This document shows positions 55,815 through 62,903 of a DNA stretch of 64,000 nt, one piece after another. A model generated the notes under the pieces. That model worked only from the letters and a program-made list of their open reading frames with translations, was not told where the DNA came from and ran no database searches. The DNA comes from Thermoanaerobacterium aotearoense. Its GTDB lineage: Bacteria; Bacillota; Thermoanaerobacteria; Thermoanaerobacterales; Thermoanaerobacteraceae. Every line of letters begins with the position of its first letter. The first letter of the stretch is position 1. The stretch spans positions 248,001 through 312,000 of the forward strand of contig NZ_CP047602.1 of the NCBI RefSeq assembly GCF_009905255.1, in the 5' to 3' direction. Both the position numbers and the translations under genes were made by a program.

Positions 55815-57161
55815 ATGCAATTTATAGTTAGCTTATTTAATCAACCTTCAATAATGGCAGGCCTAATGGCGCTAATAGGATTAATTGCATTAAAAAAGCC
55901 TATACAACAGATAATCAGTGGTACATTAAAAACAATTATAGGGTTCATCATTTTACAGGTTGGAGCAACTGCGATTGCAAATACGCTTGGAGTATTAGGA
56001 CCAATATTCCAAGAAGCATTTCATATGCAAGGTGTAATACCAACAAATGAGGCAGTAATCGGTTTAGCACAAAAAATGTTTGGTTCAGAGATGGCTTTGA
56101 TGATGTTGTTTGGATTCCTTGTAAATCTTATTATAGCGAGGTTTACGCCTCTTAAATATGTTTTTTTAACAGGCCATCATATATTATTTATGTCGGGGCT
56201 TTTAGCGGCAGTGCTAAGTACAGCTGGATTTAAAGGAGTTGAATTGATCGTAGTTGGTTCTTTAATATTAGGATCAACAATGGTTTTAACACCAGCACTA
56301 GTACAACCTTATTACAGAAAAGTTACAGGCAATGATAGTGTTGCGATGGGACACTATAATGCGTTAACTTATGTAATTTCCGCATATATAGGAAAGATAA
56401 CTGGAAATAAGGAACATTCCACTGAAGACATAAAAGTACCACAGGGATTAAGCTTTTTTAGAGATAATACTTTATCAACAGCTATTGTAATGGCAATTAT
56501 TTTTCTTATAACAATGTATTCAGCCAATAGAAGTGTTGTATTAAAGGCATCAGGTGGTAGCGATGTTTTTATATTTGCAATAACTCAGGCATTGACATTT
56601 ACAGCAGGTTTTGTAGTAGTTTTACAAGGTGTTAGAATGATGCTTGCTGAAATTGTTCCTGCATTCAAGGGTATTGCTGAAAAAATAGTTCCTGATGCTA
56701 TACCTGCACTTGATTGTCCTGTAATTTTCCCGTTTGCGCCGAATGCAGTAATTATTGGTTTTTTATCATCACTAGTTGGTGGCATAATAATGTTTCTTAT
56801 ATTGCCACATACTGGCTTGGCAGTCATTATACCTGGCTTGATTCCTTTGTTCTTTGTCGGTGCAGCAGCAGGAGTATTAACTAATGCAACAGGTGGTCTA
56901 AGAGGAACGATTATAGGTGGTATTATAAATGGTGCAATTTTAACGCTGTTGCCGGCATTGTTATTGCCTGTAATGGGCCAACTTGGTTTTGCAAATTCTA
57001 CTTTTGGTGATGCGGACTTTGTATTTACGGGAATTGTTGTAGGATATCTGGCTAAGTTATTTACAAAAACAGGAATATATGCACTTGTTGCTATACTAAT
57101 TCTAATTTTTATTATAGTTTCAATAGTTATGAAGCCTAAAAAACTAGAAGTTACTAAATAA
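55815..57161 (+). CDS. PTS EIIC permease, ascorbate (UlaA) family
   Basis: A 448-residue membrane protein with about eleven hydrophobic segments of the UlaA/SgaT family: LIALKKPIQQIISGTLKTI, the ALDCPVIFPFAPNAVIIGFL substrate loop and GVLTNATGGLRGTIIGG. UlaA carries L-ascorbate, but Firmicute members in operons without the UlaDEFG enzymes must move other sugars or polyols. None of those ascorbate enzymes is present here. AGAGGAGG precedes the ATG. Confidence 0.88.
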   Translation: MQFIVSLFNQPSIMAGLMALIGLIALKKPIQQIISGTLKTIIGFIILQVGATAIANTLGVLGPIFQEAFHMQGVIPTNEAVIGLAQKMFGSEMALMMLFGFLVNLIIARFTPLKYVFLTGHHILFMSGLLAAVLSTAGFKGVELIVVGSLILGSTMVLTPALVQPYYRKVTGNDSVAMGHYNALTYVISAYIGKITGNKEHSTEDIKVPQGLSFFRDNTLSTAIVMAIIFLITMYSANRSVVLKASGGSDVFIFAITQALTFTAGFVVVLQGVRMMLAEIVPAFKGIAEKIVPDAIPALDCPVIFPFAPNAVIIGFLSSLVGGIIMFLILPHTGLAVIIPGLIPLFFVGAAAGVLTNATGGLRGTIIGGIINGAILTLLPALLLPVMGQLGFANSTFGDADFVFTGIVVGYLAKLFTKTGIYALVAILILIFIIVSIVMKPKKLEVTK

Positions 57162-57170
57162 ATTGCTAAA

Positions 57171-57201
57171 TATTGACCAAGGGTAATCCCCTTGGTCAAT
57201 A
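57171..57201 (+). promoter_or_regulatory. Hairpin between the EIIC and transketolase genes
   Basis: TATTGACCAAGGG / CCCTTGGTCAATA, a 13-bp perfect stem with no T-run. TATAAT follows at about 57221, so the transketolase genes may have a separate promoter. Confidence 0.6.
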
Positions 57202-57242
57202 AAATATTATGCGCTTATTTTATAATGAGGTGAAAATTTATT

Positions 57243-58064
57243 ATGAGAAAATATGAATTAATGAAAATAGCAAGGGAAATAAGGATAAACGTAATTAATA
57301 TGATTGCGGAAGCATCTCATGGACATCCTGGCGGATCGCTTTCGTCTGCTGATATACTTACTGAATTGTATTTCGATAAAATGAACATTAAACCAGATGA
57401 TCCAAAATGGGATGACAGGGACAGGCTCGTGTTATCAAAAGGACATGCAGCACCTGTTTTATATGCTGTCCTTGCTAAAAGAGGTTATTTTTCGGAAAGA
57501 GTCTTATTGTCTTTAGACAAGTTTGGTTCAATACTGCAGGGGCATCCTGACATGAAGTCAACGCCAGGCCTTGATATGACTACAGGTTCACTTGGTCAGG
57601 GTTTATCTGCAGCAAACGGCATGGCTTTAGCAGGCAAATTAGATAAAAAAGATTACAGAGTATACGTAATACTAGGCGACGGCGAAATACAGGAGGGCCA
57701 GATATGGGAAGCAGCGATGACTGCAGCACATTACAAACTTGACAATCTAACTGCAATACTGGACTTCAACGGGCTTCAGATAAACGGGCACAATGAAGAA
57801 GTTAAAAACATTCAGCCGATAGATGAAAAATTCAAAGCTTTCGGATGGCATGTTATAAAAATAGACGGGCACGACTTTGACCAGATAAAAAGAGCCATAG
57901 AAGAAGCAGAATCTACAAAAGGAAAGCCTACAATTATTATCGCAAAAACAATTAAAGGAAAAGGTGTATCATTTATGGAAAACCGGGTAGACTGGCACGG
58001 AACTGCACCAAATGAAGAACAAAGACAAAAAGCGGTTGAAGAACTTGAAAGGAGTGAAGCATAA
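57243..58064 (+). CDS. Transketolase, N-terminal (thiamine-diphosphate) subunit
   Basis: A 273-residue protein covering the PP domain of transketolase: HGHPGGSLSSADILTELYF, SKGHAAPVLYAVLAKRG, GSLGQGLSAANGMALAGK and the ThDP/Mg motif GDGEIQEGQIWEAAM ... LDFN. The C-terminal half is encoded separately and starts at the overlapping ATG. Split transketolases are common in special sugar pathways in Firmicutes (apulose-4-phosphate and sulfofructose transketolases are examples). The substrate cannot be stated. Confidence 0.9.
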   Translation: MRKYELMKIAREIRINVINMIAEASHGHPGGSLSSADILTELYFDKMNIKPDDPKWDDRDRLVLSKGHAAPVLYAVLAKRGYFSERVLLSLDKFGSILQGHPDMKSTPGLDMTTGSLGQGLSAANGMALAGKLDKKDYRVYVILGDGEIQEGQIWEAAMTAAHYKLDNLTAILDFNGLQINGHNEEVKNIQPIDEKFKAFGWHVIKIDGHDFDQIKRAIEEAESTKGKPTIIIAKTIKGKGVSFMENRVDWHGTAPNEEQRQKAVEELERSEA

Positions 58065-58984
58065 TGAGTACAGCGACAAGGGATGCATACGGTAAAGCAT
58101 TGGTGGAATTAGGAGAAAAAAACAAAAACGTAGTAGTGCTGGATGCAGATCTATCAAAATCAACAAAGACAGCAGAATTTCAAAAAGCATATCCAGACAG
58201 ATTCTTCAACATAGGTATATCAGAGCAGGATATGATGGGAACAGCGGCCGGGTTTGCTACATGCGGCAAAATACCATTTGCGAGTTCATTTGCGATATTT
58301 GCAACAGGGAGGGCATATGAACAGATCAGAAACTCAATAGGATACCCAAAGTTAAACGTAAAAATAGCAGCGACACATGCTGGAATAACAGTAGGGGAGG
58401 ACGGTGCAACACACCAGTCTATAGAAGATATATCGCTTATGCGTGGTATACCAAATATGGTAGTAATAAATCCGTCAGATGCTGAAGAGACAAGGCAAGC
58501 AATACCGGCTGCAGCAGACCACCATGGACCAGTATATATAAGGCTTGGAAGGATGCCGGTGCCAGATATACATAATAAAAACTACAAATTCAAGCTTGGT
58601 AAAGGAGAAATGCTAAGAGAAGGAAAAGATATAGCGATTATTGCCACGGGAATAATGGTGTCGATAGCACTTGAAGCGGCGGATAGATTAAGAGAAGAAG
58701 GAATAAACGCAACGATAGTAAATATACATACAATAAAACCTATTGACAGAGAACTTATAGTAAAAGTTGCAAAACAAACAGGTAAGGTTATAACGGCAGA
58801 AGAACACAGTATAATAGGAGGACTTGGTTCGGCTGTTTGCGAAATACTTTCAGAAGAATATCCTGTAAAAGTAAAAAGGATAGGCATAAACGATACTTTT
58901 GGTCAGTCTGGAACACCTAGAGAGCTTTTAGAACATTATAATTTAACATTTCAAGATATTATTTATGCAGTTAAAAAGTTTTGA
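58064..58984 (+). CDS. Transketolase, C-terminal subunit
   Basis: A 306-residue protein covering the Pyr and C-terminal domains: VVLDADLSKSTKT, FFNIGISEQDMMGTAAGFA with the catalytic Glu, THAGITVGEDGATHQSIED and VITAEEHSIIGGLGSAV. It forms the active enzyme with the N-terminal subunit encoded upstream (TAATG overlap). It transfers two-carbon ketol units. Confidence 0.92.
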   Translation: MSTATRDAYGKALVELGEKNKNVVVLDADLSKSTKTAEFQKAYPDRFFNIGISEQDMMGTAAGFATCGKIPFASSFAIFATGRAYEQIRNSIGYPKLNVKIAATHAGITVGEDGATHQSIEDISLMRGIPNMVVINPSDAEETRQAIPAAADHHGPVYIRLGRMPVPDIHNKNYKFKLGKGEMLREGKDIAIIATGIMVSIALEAADRLREEGINATIVNIHTIKPIDRELIVKVAKQTGKVITAEEHSIIGGLGSAVCEILSEEYPVKVKRIGINDTFGQSGTPRELLEHYNLTFQDIIYAVKKF

Positions 58985-59009
58985 GCCATTTTGTTAGGGG
59001 GCGCACAAT

Positions 59010-59858
59010 TTGAATGATATACTAGTAAAAGCAAGGAACAATAAATATGCGATTGGAGGTTTTAATTTTAATTTTTATGATGATGCATTGGGGATAATTT
59101 CAGCAGCATACGAATTGAAGTCACCTATTATTTTGATGGCCAGTGAAGGGTGTGTCAAATTTTTAGGAGTTAAGCATATTGTTAATTTTGTAAATCAACT
59201 TAAAGATGAATATAATATTCCTATTATTTTACATCTTGATCATGGAAAAGATATTGAAATAATTAAAAACTGCATAGATAACAAATTCGACTCAATTATG
59301 TATGATGGATCATTGCTTAACTTTGAAGAAAATATTAAAAACACAAAATTTATTGCTGATTTATGCCATGACAAAGGAATGACCATTGAAGGGGAACTGG
59401 GTAGGATATCAGGTGCAGAAGAAAATATAGAAAATAGCGAGGATGTATTTACAGATCCAGATAGCGTAGCGGAATTTACAGAAAGAAGCGATGTGGATTC
59501 CTTAGCAGTAGCTATTGGAAACGCTCATGGATTATACAAAGGTAGACCCAGGTTAGATTTTGAAAGATTGTCTAAAATTAATAAAATATCAAAAGTGCCA
59601 TTGGTATTGCATGGTGGTACAGGCATACCGTATGAAGATATACAAAAAGCTATACAATTAGGTATAAGTAAAGTGAATGTCGGGACTGAAATAAAGATAG
59701 CATATATTAAATCTATTAAAAAACATCTTGAAACAATCAACGATAATGATATTAGACATTTAGTTTCTATGGTTCAGAATGATATTAAAGAACTTGTAAA
59801 GCAGTATCTTGATATATTTGGTACTGCCAATAAATATAGCCAATTACAATCAATGTGA
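59010..59858 (+). CDS. Class II ketose-bisphosphate aldolase
   Basis: A 282-residue zinc aldolase. Zinc and catalytic residues look intact: HLDHGKDIE, GELGRISGAEEN, GNAHGLYKGRPRLDF, LVLHGGTGIP and KVNVGTEIK. It splits fructose, tagatose or sedoheptulose 1,x-bisphosphate-type ketoses to DHAP and an aldehyde. TTG start with GGGGG eight bases upstream. It is the last complete gene of the operon; a decayed phosphofructokinase-like gene follows six bases on. Confidence 0.88.
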   Translation: MNDILVKARNNKYAIGGFNFNFYDDALGIISAAYELKSPIILMASEGCVKFLGVKHIVNFVNQLKDEYNIPIILHLDHGKDIEIIKNCIDNKFDSIMYDGSLLNFEENIKNTKFIADLCHDKGMTIEGELGRISGAEENIENSEDVFTDPDSVAEFTERSDVDSLAVAIGNAHGLYKGRPRLDFERLSKINKISKVPLVLHGGTGIPYEDIQKAIQLGISKVNVGTEIKIAYIKSIKKHLETINDNDIRHLVSMVQNDIKELVKQYLDIFGTANKYSQLQSM

Positions 59859-59863
59859 ATTTT

Positions 59864-60290
59864 ATGAAGATAGGTGCAATAACAAGTGGTGGGAACTGTC
59901 ACGGCATGAACGCTTTTATATTGGAATTATCGAAATTATGTAGTAAAAATAATTATGATTTGATTAGATATAGGAGACTATAAGAGCATAGAAGAAAACA
60001 ACTTTATTAAACTTAGTTTAGATAATATAAGTAATATGGCTTTGGCAAAAAGGTGGTAGCTTATTATTAACAAGCAGATATGAAGATTTAAAAATAGGTG
60101 AGAAATTAATAAAACACTACAAGTTATAAATGATGTTGAAGATACTGCTACTGCAATACCTGGGAAAATATATATAATTGAGACATTAGAAGGGAATTAT
60201 GGGAATATAATTAAAGCAGCATTTGATGAGGTGGCAATAGAGATGTAGCAAAACAATTTGTGGAGCTAACATTTGATCTAATTAAATAAG
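59864..60290 (+). pseudogene. Decayed phosphofructokinase-like gene
   Basis: MKIGAITSGGNCHGMNAFIL at the start is the glycine-rich nucleotide motif of phosphofructokinase (compare ITSGGDxPGMNA). Later pieces in different frames read LLTSRYEDLKIGEKLIKHYK (the TSR block) and NDVEDTATAIPGKIYIIETL (compare the family DTAxSHERVFVVEVMGR region). There are several stops and frame changes, and the total of about 430 bp is less than half of the normal 960. It was the next gene of the operon. The stretch is dead as a gene. Confidence 0.8.
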
Positions 60291-60392
60291 GATATTTATG
60301 GTAAAATGGTTTGTTATATATCAGGTAGATTTAAAAATTGCGATTTATAATCAGTCGAATAATATAAGTTTTAATGTAAAATATTAGTATGA

Positions 60393-60433
60393 GTTATGGA
60401 CTTGTGTCTACTTATTTGGCACAAGTCCATAAC
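60393..60433 (+). terminator. Long hairpin after the decayed gene
   Basis: GTTATGGACTTGTG / CACAAGTCCATAAC, a 14-bp perfect stem with a 13-base loop and a poor T-run (TTTATAAC). It probably ended the operon. Confidence 0.6.
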
Positions 60434-60444
60434 TTTATAACAAT

Positions 60445-61025
60445 TTAACTCAACCACCACCTGCTTTAGCAGGTGGGTTGGATATGCCGCTTAAGCAGCT
60501 TAAAACTCGCCTAAAGTAAAATTATCATTCTTTTGATTTTCTTCTATGTCTTGATTTTGTATATATTCAATAATCACTTCATCTGTTACATTGCCACTAC
60601 TTGCTGCAAAATATCCTCGTGCCCATAAATGTTGTCCCCAAAATTGTTTGTTAAGCTCCTTATTCTCCATTAGCAACTTTCTCGAACTATATCCCTTTAT
60701 ATATTGCACCAGCTTACTTACTGACAAATGTGGTGGTGCCGACACTAGTATATGTATATGATCTTTTGATACATGTCCTGATAATATTTCTACTTCATTA
60801 TTTTTGCATACCATTCTTATTAGTTCCCTTGTTCTTTCTGCTATTTTCCCAACTAATATCGGTTTTCTGTATTTTGTTATCCATACTATATGATATTTTA
60901 GATCATACGTTGCATGTGACGACTTTCTATAATTTTGCATATTTATCACCTCTAGTTTATTTTTTACTAGAAGTGATTATTTATTTTATTGACCTAAAGG
61001 TTTCAGCTTAAGCTGAGGGATTTAA
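60445..61025 (-). mobile_element. IS200/IS605-type element with tnpA only
   Basis: One Y1 transposase gene flanked by subterminal hairpins. CCACCTGCT / AGCAGGTGG (60457-60476) is the 3' end hairpin and the 14-bp palindrome TCAGCTTAAGCTGA (61003-61016) the 5' one, relative to the gene. There are no terminal inverted repeats, as expected. No tnpB/IscB partner is present. The exact cut sites cannot be fixed from this copy, so the ends are approximate. Confidence 0.82.
60500..60940 (-). CDS. tnpA: IS200/IS605-family transposase TnpA (Y1 HUH)
   Basis: A 146-residue single-strand transposase. The HUH pair is in KDHIHILVSAP, the catalytic Tyr in EVIIEYIQNQDIEE, and YHIVWITKYRKPILVG is the usual N-terminal block. 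ATG at 60940 chosen, GAGGTG six bases upstream; a GTG at 60949 lies inside that ribosome site. The protein is full length and may be active. Confidence 0.95.
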   Translation of the reverse strand: MQNYRKSSHATYDLKYHIVWITKYRKPILVGKIAERTRELIRMVCKNNEVEILSGHVSKDHIHILVSAPPHLSVSKLVQYIKGYSSRKLLMENKELNKQFWGQHLWARGYFAASSGNVTDEVIIEYIQNQDIEENQKNDNFTLGEF

Positions 61026-61063
61026 CCCCATTATACAGACATTAAACTCACTTGTACTCAATA

Positions 61064-62158
61064 TCAATACTTATCCGTGACAACACCTAATGATGATGCT
61101 TTTATAAAAGGCAAACCTCTAAGAGATTTTAAGGTTTCTGCAGTACCTGTCACGACGACGCCTTGTATCTTTAAATCTTCCCTCTTTATTTTCCCATTCT
61201 TGTCTTTTAAATTGTCGTAAATCCTTTTAACCTCTGACTTGATGCCATTTAGCTTATGATTATCTGTTTTAAGCTTTTCTAATTGGTTTACATTGTTCTC
61301 GATTGTTCCTATAAAAAGTTCTTCTGGATTTTTTAATCTGTCGCCATTGCTGTCATAGACCTTTATACCATATGCGGCTTTTTCAGAACATACATCTGCT
61401 GGATTATCTACATCAATCGTCTTTCCATCGGGAAGCTTTTGCTCATTTTTATGTGGTTTATGTGCTTCTTTTTCTTTGCTATTTAGATCGTCAACCCAAT
61501 ACCACGTTAAAGTTACGTTTTTTGGCATCATTTTATTTACTTCGTCGATGCTGTACGCTTTATCAAAAGATAATGCCATCTCTATATATTTGTCATTTCC
61601 TATGTCATCCAGCAAATTTAAGTCATTCTTGTATGTCCTGTATTTTACGTAGGGGTAGAAGAAAATCATTTCCCTTTGACCAAGTTCGTTGTACGTTGGT
61701 TTGTTTAGAGCATCTTCATCAAAACTTTCTCCCCATACTATAGCTGGTGAATTGATAGCCTGTACATCGACAGTGTTGAAAAGCCCATAGCTGTATTCCT
61801 GTTGACCTGTATAAACCACTTTACCCTCTATTATCTTGTAAGTTGAATAAACTGTTTTGCCTCCAAAGATTCCTTCATATCTGATTGATTTTCCTATATA
61901 CATATCAGGAGCGGAGATATCATTGAATACTGATAAGGCAAAACTTATGTCAGAGCTTTCCGACTGTGTTACTTTGATTCCTATAAAGACGGTGCTTATT
62001 GAAACAATTAATATGACTATCAAACTTATAATTGTGGTTCTTAAAATAGAACGCCATTTTGCTTTTTTAATTGCTTTATCAAATTTATCATTCTTTGTGC
62101 TTTCAAAAATTTCATCAAGTTCTTTCTCATCATTGTTTAAAATTTTTTCATCTGCCAT
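61064..62158 (-). CDS. Anti-sigma factor with sigma-regulator N- and C-terminal domains
   Basis: A 364-residue protein: cytosolic N-terminus, one membrane helix at about residues 35-60 (ISLIVILIVSISTVFIGIKV), then an extracellular sensor domain like other Sigma_reg_C-type proteins (KYIEMALSFDKAYSIDEV, VTLTWYWVDDL, AAYGIKVYDSNGDRL). It probably holds the ECF sigma factor encoded just upstream inactive until a surface signal arrives. I start at 62158 after GGGAGG, 11 bases inside the end of the sigma gene, showing translational coupling. Confidence 0.82.
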   Translation of the reverse strand: MADEKILNNDEKELDEIFESTKNDKFDKAIKKAKWRSILRTTIISLIVILIVSISTVFIGIKVTQSESSDISFALSVFNDISAPDMYIGKSIRYEGIFGGKTVYSTYKIIEGKVVYTGQQEYSYGLFNTVDVQAINSPAIVWGESFDEDALNKPTYNELGQREMIFFYPYVKYRTYKNDLNLLDDIGNDKYIEMALSFDKAYSIDEVNKMMPKNVTLTWYWVDDLNSKEKEAHKPHKNEQKLPDGKTIDVDNPADVCSEKAAYGIKVYDSNGDRLKNPEELFIGTIENNVNQLEKLKTDNHKLNGIKSEVKRIYDNLKDKNGKIKREDLKIQGVVVTGTAETLKSLRGLPFIKASSLGVVTDKY

Positions 62159-62654
62159 AATTGGATACCTCCCATAATTCTTTAAATTTATTTCTTGCAC
62201 GGTAAAGATATGTCTTTACTTTGTTTTCATCAAGATCTAAGATCTCTCCTATTTCTTTATAAGATAATCCAACAAAATACTTAAAAATTAAGAGGGTTCT
62301 ATAGCTTTCCTTTAACAGACCAAGTATTTTATGAACGTTTGATTTTAATTCTTCATTAAGCACGTGTTCTTCTATTAATCCATCTGAATAGAGGCTATTA
62401 AGAATTCTATCATCGATGCCAATTTTCTCCTTCTTTTTCTTATTATACAGATTATAATATCTGTTTAGTGATACTTTAAACAGCCATGGATAGATGTCGT
62501 CAATGCTTATGGAGTCAACATACTCAATAACTTTGCAGATGGTATCTTGTACGATATCTTCTGCATCTTCACAGGATGCACCGATTTTAATGAGATATTT
62601 GTAAATTATGGTCATCTTATTTATCAAGAAGTCTTCAAACCTCTCATCTTTCAT
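62148..62654 (-). CDS. ECF-type RNA polymerase sigma factor
   Basis: A 168-residue sigma-70-like factor with region 2 (CEDAEDIVQDTICKVIEYVD, YPWLFKVSLNRYYN) and region 4 (LSYKEIGEILDLDENKVKTY, then LYRARNKFKELW). The ATG at 62654 follows GGGAGG; longer in-frame readings from 62753 cover the promoter region and are not likely. It is coupled to the anti-sigma gene. A perfect 12-bp palindrome lies 40 bases upstream. The target genes are unknown. Confidence 0.9.
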   Translation of the reverse strand: MKDERFEDFLINKMTIIYKYLIKIGASCEDAEDIVQDTICKVIEYVDSISIDDIYPWLFKVSLNRYYNLYNKKKKEKIGIDDRILNSLYSDGLIEEHVLNEELKSNVHKILGLLKESYRTLLIFKYFVGLSYKEIGEILDLDENKVKTYLYRARNKFKELWEVSNYGR

Positions 62655-62694
62655 GACTGACCTCCCAAGTATAATATCTGATGCATTTTTATAT

Positions 62695-62706
62695 AACGGC
62701 GCCGTT
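62695..62706. promoter_or_regulatory. Palindrome upstream of the ECF sigma gene
   Basis: AACGGCGCCGTT, 12 bp, fully symmetric and GC-rich within very A+T-rich DNA. It lies about 40 bases upstream of the sigma start; an operator is possible. Confidence 0.4.
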
Positions 62707-62814
62707 TTTGTTCTTTCATTAATATAACAAAATAGAAAGACAAATGTATACAAACTTTTAAAATTTATTTTTATCAGCGAATTATAGATTTTGACTAAAT
62801 AATCTATTGCCTTA

Positions 62815-62843
62815 TTGACAATTAATTAACATAGTGATATAAT
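62815..62843 (+). promoter_or_regulatory. Consensus promoter of the 2-enoate reductase-like gene
   Basis: TTGACA (62815-62820), 17 bases, TATAAT (62838-62843), with no mismatch to the sigma-A consensus. Confidence 0.8.
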
Positions 62844-62850
62844 TTTCGTA

Positions 62851-62874
62851 GAATGCATTCGGTGAACATGTTCA
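62851..62874 (+). promoter_or_regulatory. Tandem palindromic operators
   Basis: GAATGCATTC (62851-62860) and TGAACATGTTCA (62863-62874), both perfect palindromes with centres 13 bases apart, at and just after the expected transcription start. Such a strong promoter needs a repressor; this pair is a good candidate for its site. Confidence 0.55.
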
Positions 62875-62903
62875 ATAAAATTGAGAAAAGAAGGGGACTT
62901 TTT

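Noticed and set aside
55815-57161. Naming the PTS as an L-ascorbate system
   Set aside because: The membrane component is UlaA-like, but the ascorbate degradation enzymes are absent and the operon carries transketolase and aldolase genes in their place.
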